From: Chitinispirillum sp.
Lineage (GTDB): Bacteria; Fibrobacterota; Chitinivibrionia; Chitinivibrionales; Chitinispirillaceae
Reading direction: 5' to 3'
DNA length: 39,545 nt
Assembly (NCBI GenBank): GCA_007115975.1
Contig: SKJJ01000082.1
Coordinates: 1-39,545 of the forward strand
Part shown: positions 16,942-25,643 of the stretch, in pieces
Layout: each line of letters starts with the position of its first letter
Numbering within the stretch: the stretch's first letter is position 1
Program-made: the position numbers and the translations under genes
Notes under the pieces: model-generated
The model's input: the letters and a program-made list of their open reading frames with translations, nothing else
Database searches by the model: none
What the model was told of the DNA's origin: nothing

Positions 16942-17141
16942 CTTTTCTCCTGTTCAGAGGGCTGAAAAATTCCTATAGCGATAAAATACACTATTGGAAG
17001 GTGTTGGATGTTTGAGGAGCAGGCAGGGGATTAAACGGATTCTTTCGCAGCTAACTAAACGCCCTGCAAAAGAACCGCTGAACAGTGCACTGGCCACATC
17101 TATCAACCAGCCACAACTCCAGAAACCGGCCGGCCCCCTCT

Positions 17142-17330
17142 CTACCCTAAACGGATTGCATCAACCGGACAGCTCTCAGCGGCCTCCTTTGCCCCATCCA
17201 GGGCATCTGCCGGTACCGTTTCCACAATAGCGTATGCCAGTCCGTCATCCCCCATGGCAAAAACCTCAGGACAGACACCAGGACACAATTCACAACCTAT
17301 ACACATCTGCTTGTCTACGGATGCTTTCAT
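17142..17330 (-). CDS. single [4Fe-4S] ferredoxin
   Basis: The 62-residue electron carrier has Cys10, Cys13 and Cys16 in CIGCELC plus Cys54 in ESCPVDAI as ligands of one cubane cluster. An extra Cys20 (PGVCPEVF) matches the place where Thermotoga and Desulfovibrio ferredoxins form a disulfide, but the partner Cys is missing here (the DALDGAKEA helix has none). The sequence is otherwise close to the small thermotogal type. A GGGGAGGGG ribosome-binding site precedes the ATG. It is transcribed alone, so its redox partner cannot be named. Confidence 0.92.
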   Translation of the reverse strand: MKASVDKQMCIGCELCPGVCPEVFAMGDDGLAYAIVETVPADALDGAKEAAESCPVDAIRLG

Positions 17331-17667
17331 ACTTTCCCCTCCCCAAAAAGGACTTTGCCGATTACATTTTTCGGCTATTTCTGAGTTACATGCGGAAAAT
17401 CAAAAAAAAAAGGAGTGCTGCAACCCAATTGAACAGGGCTATAATGCACTCGTCTCTTATCGAACGTCGCGGTCGGCCGTGGCAATGCAACCGCTTCGCT
17501 TAAAAACGATTCCAATGCCGACCCGAGTGGGAGACATTCTCCTTTCCCAGCGGTTTCGTGGGCCGGTTACCCGACACCATTTTCTAACGGTTACCTATAA
17601 CCAAACCAACCGGTTCTTCAGTATTGGAAAAAAAAAGCAAACGCTGTTCCCTTTAAAAAGATACTAA
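17331..17667. other. intergenic spacer, no gene seen
   Basis: About 340 bp between the ferredoxin start and the end of fxsA. Two GGTTACC words near 17564 and 17588, the second continuing into a GGTTACCTATAACC inverted pair, and the ATG-less frames do not amount to a gene. It must hold the ferredoxin promoter, but no clean sigma-70 pair is visible. Confidence 0.3.
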
Positions 17668-18060
17668 TCAGTGCATATGGATTTCCATTGACCCCTTGTC
17701 CATTGACCTCTTAACAATCCTTTTAAGCCGACCCTTTATCCATCTTCTTGATGGACGTATCAAAACTGCAAACCCCAACAGATCCGTTAACAGTCCAGGG
17801 GTTATAAGTACCACTGCTGCAATCAGAATAAGAACGCCATCCATCAGCTCATCCCCGGGAACAATCCCCCTGGCCATGCTCAGCCGGATTTTGGATAACG
17901 TTGAAAGGCCCTCCCGTTTTGCCAGTGATGCACCCACAAAGGCTGTCGCTATCACCACCAAAACAGTGTTCAGTGCTCCAATCAGTGTCCCTATCCGAAT
18001 TAAAATCACCAGCTCTGCCAGAGGAAGAACAGTAAACAGGATCAAAAGGCGAATAAACAT
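17668..18060 (-). CDS. fxsA: FxsA family membrane protein
   Basis: The 130-residue protein has two N-terminal hydrophobic helices (about 4-20 and 27-46), a cytosolic loop with AKREGLSTLSKI, and a third hydrophobic stretch with the family signature ELMDGVLILIAAVVLITPGLLTD, followed by a basic tail. FxsA (named for suppression of F exclusion of phage T7 in E. coli) belongs to a widespread family of unknown biochemical role. The gene is divergent from the DUF547 gene. A GGGAGCGGT site precedes its ATG. Confidence 0.88.
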   Translation of the reverse strand: MFIRLLILFTVLPLAELVILIRIGTLIGALNTVLVVIATAFVGASLAKREGLSTLSKIRLSMARGIVPGDELMDGVLILIAAVVLITPGLLTDLLGFAVLIRPSRRWIKGRLKRIVKRSMDKGSMEIHMH

Positions 18061-18185
18061 ACCGCTCCCGATTTTAAAGGCTCAAAAATAGTGCAACACT
18101 TTTTGCTTTATAGAAAAAACAGGGCCATAGTGATCGTGCAGCACCTCTATGAACCGATGTACCTAATATAAAGAATGGAATCAAT

Positions 18186-19073
18186 ATGTTTAGCAGAAAA
18201 ATTGCAGCTCCCGGGTTGAAATCCACCCCACTGCGCTTAAACCCTTCTTTAGCAACCATACCTATTCTGTTATGGGTTTTGGTTTTGGGCAAAGTAAGCA
18301 CGGTAACCGCGTGCAGTACCATTTTCAGCTACCGGCAGTATGATGCGATTCTGAGAAGTCACGTTAACAGTGATGGACTTGTAGAGTACAGTATGCTTAA
18401 AATCGACCGGGCCCCACTGGACTCATTTCTGCTGTGTGCAGAAAAACTGGACTCACAAACCTACTCCGACTGGTCAAGTGAAGAGCAGATCGCCTTTTTT
18501 ATCAACGTCTATAATGCAAAGGTACTTCAAATCATTGTCGACCATTACCCTATCAGGCCACTTCGTTTTAGTACATTTCTTTACCCGTTAAACAGTATAA
18601 TGCAACTGGGAAACGTATTCAAAAGGATCCACTTCACGGTTATGGGCAGAAAGATCACTCTGCACCATATAAAAAGCCATATTTTTGAAAAAGAGCTGAA
18701 TGAACCAGCAGTGCATTTTGCACTTGTCCGAGGGACCATGAGCTGCCCCCCTCTCTTAAATACCCCCTACACAGGAGAACTACTCTACAACCAGCTCCAA
18801 CAACAGGCAACTACATTTCTACACAAAGCCCACAATTTCAGCATAAACACCAGAACAAAAACAGTCTACCTCTCTGCTATACTGAAACAGATCAATCCAG
18901 CACCACCCAAATCACCAACAGACAAAACTGCCTCCCATTTACCCCACCCGCACAGCAAACGTACTCTTTACCTTTCACAATCTCTTACTCGTCACGATCG
19001 TTATTTTCTGCGGAACAGAAACTATACAGTGCGTTTCTACCCAATGAACTGGAAACTCAACGTCTGGCGGTAA
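18186..19073 (+). CDS. DUF547 domain lipoprotein
   Basis: The 295-residue protein has a long N-terminus with a hydrophobic stretch (about 22-40) ending in a plausible lipobox, STVTAC, then the DUF547 domain: YDAILRSHVNSDGLVEY at the start, FFINVYNAKVLQIIVDHYPI in the middle, and HFALVRGTMSCPPLLNTPY, with the conserved Asn, His and Cys residues of the family. DUF547 is fused in plants to MIP1-like regions and is common in Bacteroidota and related phyla; no reaction is established to my knowledge. The C-terminal 60 residues are basic and less typical. It converges on the HD-GYP gene with 10 bp between them. Confidence 0.82.
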   Translation: MFSRKIAAPGLKSTPLRLNPSLATIPILLWVLVLGKVSTVTACSTIFSYRQYDAILRSHVNSDGLVEYSMLKIDRAPLDSFLLCAEKLDSQTYSDWSSEEQIAFFINVYNAKVLQIIVDHYPIRPLRFSTFLYPLNSIMQLGNVFKRIHFTVMGRKITLHHIKSHIFEKELNEPAVHFALVRGTMSCPPLLNTPYTGELLYNQLQQQATTFLHKAHNFSINTRTKTVYLSAILKQINPAPPKSPTDKTASHLPHPHSKRTLYLSQSLTRHDRYFLRNRNYTVRFYPMNWKLNVWR

Positions 19074-19083
19074 ACACGACTCC

Positions 19084-20442
19084 TCAGAACCCGTCCATGT
19101 AGGAAAAATCGGGAAGGTCAAAGCCGTGAGCCCTGACAATGCGAAGAGAGATAGTATCGGCAAGATTTTCAACCTTTTGCTGATCAGCAGGTAAAATCCG
19201 GTTGCCCTTATCATAAAGGATTCTGACCACCGGCTTGGCAAAGGAGGATCCGTTTGACTGAATGACTTTTGCGAATTGTCCGGTATTTAGTTCAACAAGG
19301 CTCCCCACCGGAAAAAGAGAGACAAACTTCAGGAGCCCTTTGGTATGAGTTTGACTTATAAAACCATGACGAACCATACCAAGCATCATCTCTATTGCCT
19401 TATAGGGGATATATCTTTTTCTAAAAGGCCTTGGAGAACAGAGTGCATCAAAAATATCCGCCACCTGTACAATTTTTGCGTAATTATGGATAAGCCTCCC
19501 TTTTCTCAACTTGGGATACCCTTTGCCGTTCTCTCTTTCATGGCTCTGATACACACCAATCAATACCGCTTCGGGCAACCTTTTTACCCCTTCAAGTATA
19601 TGAAGGCCACTTACCGGATGTTTATGTATTTCAAAAAGCTCCTCTTTAGTATACCTGCCGTTTTTTTCAAGTACCTCCCTGGGTACAAGAAACATCCCAC
19701 AGTCATGAAGCATCCCACACATCACCACTTCCCAAACCTGCTTTTCGCTGTACCCCAGTGAAGTAGCAATTGCCATTGACAACAACGCAACGTTGAACGA
19801 GTGATGCGCCACATAGTCACCGGCCTTTGGCTTGATCATAGAAAGATTAAGAACAATATTTCTGTCGTGGATAAAGTGATCGATAAACACCTGTGTTGTC
19901 TTCTCTATTGTTCCGAAATCAACTTTACTGCCCTGATGTAGTTTGTTGAGCAGAGAGAGCAGTACCTCTTTGGAGCCGATATAGTTATCAACTATTTTAT
20001 TTTTGTAGCATTCGCTTCTAACCGAAGTCCCCTTGTCCTGAAGTTTAGCACTCAGGGGAGAACCATTTGGCTTGTCGCCATGAATACCCTTCTCAATCCT
20101 TGCTTCAACCTCATTCACAGCCCAGCTGTCCAAAAGTTTAAGCAGCCCGTCCTCACCGAACCCAATATTCTTCATCTCATCTACAGAAAAAACCTGCTCC
20201 TCAAGATCTTCAAAAGGCAAAAAAGATGTTGCCCCGACCCCTTCATTGAGTAACCTGTCAAGCTCTTCGCTATCACCGCTTTCCTTGACATAAAGATTGG
20301 TTACCCCTCTTCGCTTAAGGGCCAAAAGATGCACCGTGGTAAGCATGGTACTCCTTGACAGCAACAACTCGCCGCCGGAACCGTAATAGTCCTTATCGGT
20401 TAACTGTCCGTCACGAAGATCACAAAGATGCACACGTTTCAT
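19084..20442 (-). CDS. HD-GYP domain c-di-GMP phosphodiesterase
   Basis: The start at ATG 20442 follows an AGGG site and a promoter that would lie inside the longer frame (to 20496). The 452-residue protein opens with a small N-terminal domain (about 1-75) of the type often found before HD-GYP domains, then a charged linker and the HD-GYP domain (about 190-400). Visible metal and signature residues are His214, His246-Asp247 in GMLHDCG, HKHP at 273-276, SHEREN with GKGYP (308-310) and Asp329. It should hydrolyse c-di-GMP to pGpG or GMP and so affect motility or surface life. There is no GGDEF domain and no receiver, so the input signal is unclear. The HDOD gene lies upstream but has its own promoter. 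Confidence 0.9.
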   Translation of the reverse strand: MKRVHLCDLRDGQLTDKDYYGSGGELLLSRSTMLTTVHLLALKRRGVTNLYVKESGDSEELDRLLNEGVGATSFLPFEDLEEQVFSVDEMKNIGFGEDGLLKLLDSWAVNEVEARIEKGIHGDKPNGSPLSAKLQDKGTSVRSECYKNKIVDNYIGSKEVLLSLLNKLHQGSKVDFGTIEKTTQVFIDHFIHDRNIVLNLSMIKPKAGDYVAHHSFNVALLSMAIATSLGYSEKQVWEVVMCGMLHDCGMFLVPREVLEKNGRYTKEELFEIHKHPVSGLHILEGVKRLPEAVLIGVYQSHERENGKGYPKLRKGRLIHNYAKIVQVADIFDALCSPRPFRKRYIPYKAIEMMLGMVRHGFISQTHTKGLLKFVSLFPVGSLVELNTGQFAKVIQSNGSSFAKPVVRILYDKGNRILPADQQKVENLADTISLRIVRAHGFDLPDFSYMDGF

Positions 20443-20460
20443 GGCTACACCCTGCAAAGC

Positions 20461-20489
20461 AGTATAATGATCCGACTTTAATGTAACAA
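20461..20489 (-). promoter_or_regulatory. sigma-70 promoter of the HD-GYP gene
   Basis: On the minus strand TTGTTA (20484-20489) and TATACT (20461-20466) have a 17-bp spacer. Transcription would begin about 12 nt before the ATG at 20442. It lies in the 86-bp gap after the HDOD gene, so the two c-di-GMP/HD-type genes can be expressed separately. Confidence 0.65.
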
Positions 20490-20528
20490 AAAACAACTAT
20501 ACACATTGAAAAAGCACACTAGGACCAG

Positions 20529-22280
20529 CTAAAGAGCCTCTTTTTCCTGAGCAACCGCCAAGAGACCGCCCGTTGCAGCAGCTAATTGTTCGGCCATAAC
20601 CGCCAAATACTGCAGGTCAAACCTGCTGTTGACCATCTTCACTTTTTCAGACTCCACCAACGTAGCCCCCTTTGGTGCTATCACCACCAAAGAAGAATAC
20701 AGCACACTGTTTCCATCAGATGCCGGATGCAGCACTTTTGAGAATTTCTCTGCCTGATCCCGGGCCAGTTTTTCATTACCCCACACAATTATCACATCGT
20801 ACTTTTGATTCATGGAAGAGCTCTCAACATCTGCCTTGAGAACGTCAACTTGCCACCCCTCTTTTTCAAGGTAACTGACTGGCGGGACAAAAAGATCTTC
20901 CCTTTGATTGATTACAGCAATATTTTGTGGCTTATCAAGTCTCTTCTCATCACAACAACTCGTCTCCTCTATTTTGAGAAATTTTCTGAACATTTCAATA
21001 GACTGGAATATGTTATCGACAAAAGAGTTGTTAAGGCCCGCGCCCAGACCCATCGATACAAACAGCGCTTTTGAAACAGGACTGACAATTGCATCGCACT
21101 CCCTGCCAAGCTTCATACTCTTGGCAATCATGTCAGCCAAAAAAACACAAACTGCCATTTTTTTTGCCGCTGAGTCTATCTTTTCCAGTTCCCACCCTTC
21201 CACATCATATTGAGACAATATGGCCTCAGTGATAGTATCGGGGATTTTCCATCGGGGAAACAGTTCACCAATAAGATCATTGTGCGTTACACCGATCTCT
21301 TTTTTCTCACACTCTATGAATTGATCGGCATTGGAAACTGATACCTGCAGGATCTTTTGAAAAACTGACGGGAAGAATTCATCAAAAAACAACATCCCCA
21401 GATCGTGAAGAAGCCCTGCAAGAAATGCCTCCTCAGCATTGACTGCACCGATATTTTTTGCAATCCGCTCTGAAATAACCGCGCATGATAGAGAGTGGGT
21501 CCAGAATTCCATGCGGTTAAAGCCCAGTTTCTCGACATTACTGTCAAAAAGATTGATCACCGACATACTCATCACGATCTTTTTTGTCTCCGTAAATCCA
21601 ATGCGCACTATGGCATCCTTAACCGAATTTATTCGCCGCGAAGACCTTGAGAAAAATACCGAGTTTGAGAGTTTAAGTATATGAGTGGTAATTGCAGGAT
21701 CAGCAGTAATGGCCTGGGCAAGATGACCTGCGCCTGTGCGTTCATCCTGTGCAAGATGAAGAACCTTTGCAACAGTAAACGGAAAGGCCACCAGGGATGA
21801 GACATGGCGAGTCATGATTTCAAGCTTTTCCGGTATTGACATTGTTGAATTCAGAAGGTCTTCCATATCCTTCTGCTTGTCCGTTAATGGAGCCACCTGA
21901 TTGAGCTTCTTGTTCTTTACTTTGATAAATCGCTCTATCAACTCAACAATGGCTGAAAATTTCAGAGGACGCTGGAGATAACAGTTCACCCCTCCCAGCA
22001 CATACCCCCTTTTCTCCATCTCACTGACCTGATCTCCGTAACCAATTATGGGAAGATTTTTGGTTTTTTTCTGTTTTCTCAATAAACCGGCAAAATAGAG
22101 CTGATCAGAACAGGGTCTTGGCAGTTCAAGGATTATCACATCGGGCTTAAACTGAACCACCATCATGTAACTCTGATAACTTGGCTGCACCTCAAGACAC
22201 TTAACACCGCGCTGCTCAAGAGCCATCTTAAGAATCTGCCTTTCACGGTCATGCCTGCATACCAGAAGAACACTTACCAC
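20529..22280 (-). CDS. HDOD signalling protein with degenerate receiver domain
   Basis: I start this at GTG 22280, 38-45 nt downstream of a good sigma-70 promoter; the frame is open to 22481, but that extension overlaps the promoter and is AT-rich. The 583-residue protein begins with a receiver-like domain (about 2-120), in which the phospho-acceptor position is Glu (VIILELP) and the usual Lys-Pro is Arg-Pro (QRPL), so it is probably not phosphorylated. The HDOD domain (about 150-350) has FPFTVAKVLHLAQDE and a retained HD pair in GLLHDLG. The C-terminal 130 residues have a Rossmann-like pattern (YDVIIVWG) that may be a second pseudo-receiver. HDOD proteins act as signalling scaffolds, often in c-di-GMP or chemotaxis circuits; the HD-GYP gene downstream fits that. 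Confidence 0.83.
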   Translation of the reverse strand: MVSVLLVCRHDRERQILKMALEQRGVKCLEVQPSYQSYMMVVQFKPDVIILELPRPCSDQLYFAGLLRKQKKTKNLPIIGYGDQVSEMEKRGYVLGGVNCYLQRPLKFSAIVELIERFIKVKNKKLNQVAPLTDKQKDMEDLLNSTMSIPEKLEIMTRHVSSLVAFPFTVAKVLHLAQDERTGAGHLAQAITADPAITTHILKLSNSVFFSRSSRRINSVKDAIVRIGFTETKKIVMSMSVINLFDSNVEKLGFNRMEFWTHSLSCAVISERIAKNIGAVNAEEAFLAGLLHDLGMLFFDEFFPSVFQKILQVSVSNADQFIECEKKEIGVTHNDLIGELFPRWKIPDTITEAILSQYDVEGWELEKIDSAAKKMAVCVFLADMIAKSMKLGRECDAIVSPVSKALFVSMGLGAGLNNSFVDNIFQSIEMFRKFLKIEETSCCDEKRLDKPQNIAVINQREDLFVPPVSYLEKEGWQVDVLKADVESSSMNQKYDVIIVWGNEKLARDQAEKFSKVLHPASDGNSVLYSSLVVIAPKGATLVESEKVKMVNSRFDLQYLAVMAEQLAAATGGLLAVAQEKEAL

Positions 22281-22324
22281 AAAAGAATCCAAGTTACACT
22301 GTTTTAAAAGAAGAATTGATAAAA

Positions 22325-22353
22325 AGTATACAATTATATGCTGTAAAAGACAA
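22325..22353 (-). promoter_or_regulatory. sigma-70 promoter of the HDOD gene
   Basis: On the minus strand TTGTCT (22348-22353) and TATACT (22325-22330) are 17 bp apart, in AT-rich sequence. The transcript would start near 22318, which excludes the starts at 22379 and 22481 and supports the GTG at 22280. Confidence 0.6.
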
Positions 22354-23136
22354 TAATGAGAGTGGAAATAATTTTTCATGGCTCTAGTTAAGCTTTGACT
22401 GATCCTTTTTTCCTCACTGAAGAGTATTCTGTTGTAGTCGAATCGCCCTGCTATTTTGATTTGATCCCGGGCACAAAACATTCCCCTGAAACAGAAACAT
22501 TAGTCCAAATGTCTACAAACCAACACCCAAAATCAGCCAGACCAAAACCAGTCTGGAGGTCCATCTCCCGGCAGTACCAATGCTCAATCTTCATTCTTCA
22601 TTTTTTTGGGGGTGAAGGGTAATTATAAAACGCAGAAGGTGCAAAGGTGAGAACGCGGAAAAGGGCACTGATTAATCTTGCACTCTTCCCTCAACCTGCA
22701 CAGCATCAGTCCCTTAATTAGTGTGCGAATATGACACCCTGCGGATAGGTATACGCTTTCTCACTTTCAGTGTTGCCACAAACCTTTGCCCTGAAATCCG
22801 CCGGGAGGAGGAGTTCAAGCATGAGTGGTAAATCAAGACTCCGCTGGCCGCTCACACCTTCTGCACTGCCTGTATTGCACTGCCTGGGTGAGCTCCCGGC
22901 GCCGGTGAGCAGGCAATTTTCCGATCGGGCATATCGACGAGCTCCCAAGCCTCAAAACAGAGAAAGAGGGACATTGAGCCCCCACCCGAACGGAACAGTT
23001 GGAGAGCAGATTTGCCACAGTAGCAGCTGTAGCTCATCAATTGCGAAACGTACCACCCATGCTATTTCGTGGGTCCACTAAAAAGATGTTGATTATTAAA
23101 ACCCACACCCTTAAGGGTTCCCTCCTTGGTATGATT
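22354..23136. other. long intergenic region with repeats and hairpins, no gene seen
   Basis: About 780 bp between nrdJ and the HDOD promoter. The left part (to 22680) is AT-rich with simple-sequence character (repeated CTTCATTCTTCATTTT). The right part (22740-23060) is GC-rich and dyad-rich, with GCACTGCCTG twice in a 14-bp period (22863 and 22877) and a strong palindrome at 22881-22915. No frame has a credible start plus protein-like content. I looked for tRNA, RNase P, tmRNA, SRP and cobalamin-riboswitch signatures and found none. Confidence 0.4.
22881..22915 (+). terminator. palindromic hairpin, possible terminator
   Basis: TGCCT at 22881-22885 pairs with AGGCA at 22911-22915, enclosing GCTC/GAGC and a core palindrome CCGGCGCCGG. 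On the plus strand it is followed by ATTTT, which is a short T-tract; on the minus strand, where nrdJ ends 220 bp upstream, no T-run follows. It could be a bidirectional transcript end or part of a structured RNA. Confidence 0.3.
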
Positions 23137-25479
23137 TTAACCGCACTTTGAAAACCCACACGATTTACAGGTAGCACACCCGCTTTCATGTTCCATTATC
23201 CCCCCACACTCCGGACACTGAGGACAGAAGCCCATGTCAAGACCAGAATAGCTGATCTGCGTATGTGCTGTACCGCTCACATCGCCTATTGCTTTTTCCA
23301 GCACCCGCCCGATTGCATCTGCACACGAAAGAATCATATCCCCTTCATGCCAAGTGGGGATAGGGCAACGGATACCTCTGAGTTGCTCAGCGATCGAGCC
23401 GGGATCTATACCCGCTCTCAACGACAGGGAAACAAGCCTTGAAACAGCTTCTGCATTGGATGAGGCACATCCCCCCGATTTACCCATTTGGGTGAAAACT
23501 TCACATAAACCCATAGTATCAGAGTTGATGTTCACGTATAGGGTACCACAGCCAGTTTTGGTTTTATAGGTCTGTCCGTGGGTAACAGAGGGACGGGGAC
23601 GGGGATGAATAATGCCGGCTGAAGGAAGTTCTGCCACACTGCCACTGTTTCCGCTCCCTGCAGTGATCACCTGATGCATCCTTGAACCATCACGGTACAC
23701 CGTAACCCCTTTACACCCCAGTTCATAGGCAAAGCGGAACACCTCCTCTACTTCCTTGGAAGTGGCTTCATTGCGGAAATTAACCGTTTTTGAGACAGCA
23801 TTATCGGTGTATTTCTGAAAAGCGGCCTGAAGCGCCACGTGCCACCGGGGCTCTATATCGTGTGATGTGACAAACACGTCACGAATTCTTTTGGGAACAC
23901 CATGGATCCTGTGCAAGCTTCCGCTTTCAGCCACCATTTTCATAAACTCTTCTGAATAAAATCCCTCATCCTGTGCAATTTTCTTGAATGCAGGATGAAT
24001 TTCGAGCAGATTTTTATCAAGCACGTTCTTCTCATAGACAATTGCAAACAGCGGTTCAATACCGCTTGAACATCCTGCTATCATACTGATCGTTCCGGTG
24101 GGCGCAATTGTAGTAACGGTGGCATTGCGTACCTTGATACCATTCTCTTTATCATACACAGAACCTTTAAAATTGGGAAATACTCCTCTCTCCCGTGCAA
24201 GGTATGCACTGACCTTCCGTCCCTCTTCCTGAATAAAGCGCATTACCTCCTCGGCAAGAGTAGCTGCTTCAGAAGAGTTATAGGGGATAGAAAATTCAAA
24301 AAGCATGTCAGCAAAACCCATCACCCCAAGACCGATTTTCCGGTTAGCCCTGGTGATCTGCTGTATCTCCTCAAGAGGATAGTTGTTTACCTCTATCACG
24401 TTGTCAAGAAAACGTACCGCCATCCGAATCGTTTCGGCAAGTTTTACATAGTCCACCTCTTTTTTGCCCGACTTCTCACATACCATTTTGGCCAGATTAA
24501 TTGATCCAAGATTGCACGATTCATACGGCAACAGTGGCTGCTCACCACAGGGGTTGGTACTCTCCATTCGGCCCACATGCGGCGTAGGGTTGGCTTCGTT
24601 GATTTTGTCCAGAAAAACAACCCCCGGCTCACCGTTTTTCCAGGCAAGCTCCACCACTCTTTTAAACACCTTTGATGCCTTGAGACGCCCCTGCTCTTCC
24701 CCGGTTCTGGGATTGCGAAGAGGATACTCCTCATTTTTGCGCAACGCCTCCATAAACTCATCGGTGATACCGATAGAGATGTTGAAGTTGGACATCACAC
24801 CATCGCTTGATTTCATCTCAATAAAATCAAGAATCTCGGGATGAGAACAGTTAAGAATACCCATATTGGCACCTCTGCGTGTACCCCCCTGCTTTACCGT
24901 CTCGGTCGCAACATCAAATACCCTCATAAATGAGAGGGGACCCGACGATATCCCTCTGGTCGATTGTACCCTGTCGTTTTTGGGCCGTATGTGCGAGAAG
25001 GAGAACCCTGTTCCACCACCACTTTTATGAATAAGAGCGGTCTGTTTCACCGCTGTAAAAATCTCCTCCATGGAATCACCTACCGGAAGCACAAAACATG
25101 CTGAAAGCTGCTGAAGGTCACGTCCGGCATTCATCAGAGTGGGAGAGTTGGGCAAAAAATTCATCTCTGCCATCATGGTATAAAACTTTTCGGTCCATAT
25201 ATCCGTGTTGGCATCAGTATCAAAAGAGACTTCGGCACTGGCGATGTTTTGCGCTACCCTGAAAAAGAGATCTTCGGCCGTCTCTATAACACTCCCTTTA
25301 TCATCCTTTTTCAGGTACCTTTTTTCCAGTACGGTTTTTGCGTTATCACTGATAACGACCTTTCGTTTCACCAGACGCGCTTTGAGCGTCTCTGTTGCAC
25401 AGTCATGGTGGACGTTCTCTCTGTAGACCACCGATTTGACGGTTTTTCCGGATACATCTTTTCCTGCTTTAGAGACCAT
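23137..25479 (-). CDS. nrdJ: adenosylcobalamin-dependent ribonucleotide reductase (class II)
   Basis: The 780-residue enzyme reduces ribonucleotides to deoxyribonucleotides with a radical generated from adenosylcobalamin, so it works with or without oxygen. Key features are NFLPNSPTLMNAG, the redox Cys128 in QLSACFVLP, STNPCGEQPLLPYESCNLGS (309-326) with radical Cys311 and Glu313, and APTGTISMIAG in the barrel. After residue about 620 come a domain with GCGTLYVNIN and a terminal cysteine-rich region (CPQCPECGG and CATCKSCGFSKCG), which combines a zinc-ribbon pattern with the thiol pair that re-reduces the active site. An AAGGAG site lies 12 nt before the ATG. No nrdR is near, but a palindrome lies upstream of its promoter. 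Confidence 0.97.
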   Translation of the reverse strand: MVSKAGKDVSGKTVKSVVYRENVHHDCATETLKARLVKRKVVISDNAKTVLEKRYLKKDDKGSVIETAEDLFFRVAQNIASAEVSFDTDANTDIWTEKFYTMMAEMNFLPNSPTLMNAGRDLQQLSACFVLPVGDSMEEIFTAVKQTALIHKSGGGTGFSFSHIRPKNDRVQSTRGISSGPLSFMRVFDVATETVKQGGTRRGANMGILNCSHPEILDFIEMKSSDGVMSNFNISIGITDEFMEALRKNEEYPLRNPRTGEEQGRLKASKVFKRVVELAWKNGEPGVVFLDKINEANPTPHVGRMESTNPCGEQPLLPYESCNLGSINLAKMVCEKSGKKEVDYVKLAETIRMAVRFLDNVIEVNNYPLEEIQQITRANRKIGLGVMGFADMLFEFSIPYNSSEAATLAEEVMRFIQEEGRKVSAYLARERGVFPNFKGSVYDKENGIKVRNATVTTIAPTGTISMIAGCSSGIEPLFAIVYEKNVLDKNLLEIHPAFKKIAQDEGFYSEEFMKMVAESGSLHRIHGVPKRIRDVFVTSHDIEPRWHVALQAAFQKYTDNAVSKTVNFRNEATSKEVEEVFRFAYELGCKGVTVYRDGSRMHQVITAGSGNSGSVAELPSAGIIHPRPRPSVTHGQTYKTKTGCGTLYVNINSDTMGLCEVFTQMGKSGGCASSNAEAVSRLVSLSLRAGIDPGSIAEQLRGIRCPIPTWHEGDMILSCADAIGRVLEKAIGDVSGTAHTQISYSGLDMGFCPQCPECGGIMEHESGCATCKSCGFSKCG

Positions 25480-25579
25480 GGGATTTCACTACTCCTTCCA
25501 GAATATGGGGTTTGGTGCGAACGGAAGATACCACTTGAAGCTTTTGTATCGAAGAGCCTTATCAACCTTTGCAATTTCT

Positions 25580-25608
25580 AAAATAAGGCAACGGGAAAGA
25601 CAAGTCAA
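25580..25608 (-). promoter_or_regulatory. sigma-70 promoter of nrdJ
   Basis: On the minus strand TTGACT (25603-25608) and TATTTT (25580-25585) have a 17-bp spacer. The predicted start near 25573 leaves a leader of about 94 nt before the ATG at 25479. I see no cobalamin-riboswitch box in that leader. Confidence 0.6.
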
Positions 25609-25627
25609 GCCTATTTTTTCCGGCTTT

Positions 25628-25643
25628 TACACAATATAGTGTA
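25628..25643. promoter_or_regulatory. 16-bp palindromic operator candidate upstream of nrdJ
   Basis: TACACAATATAGTGTA is an inverted repeat with a single mismatched pair, placed 20 bp upstream of the nrdJ -35 element. The ACAC...GTGT arms and AT-rich centre recall NrdR boxes, but the centre is two bases shorter than the usual 16-bp NrdR consensus and no second box lies one to three turns away. A CRP/FNR- or Rex-like regulator is an alternative. Confidence 0.4.

Noticed and set aside
22740-23060. Cobalamin riboswitch, RNase P RNA, SRP RNA or tmRNA in the dyad-rich block
   Set aside because: None of the conserved boxes of these RNAs was found on either strand, and it lies downstream, not upstream, of the B12-dependent nrdJ.
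23014-23080. tRNA-like word (TGTAGCTCATCAATTG) near 23029
   Set aside because: No D-stem closure, no T-loop GTTCRANNC and no acceptor pairing.
22770-23081. Overlapping open frames on both strands in the nrdJ-HDOD spacer
   Set aside because: Low-quality composition, Arg/Ser/Pro-rich on both strands as expected from GC-rich dyads, no ribosome-binding site.
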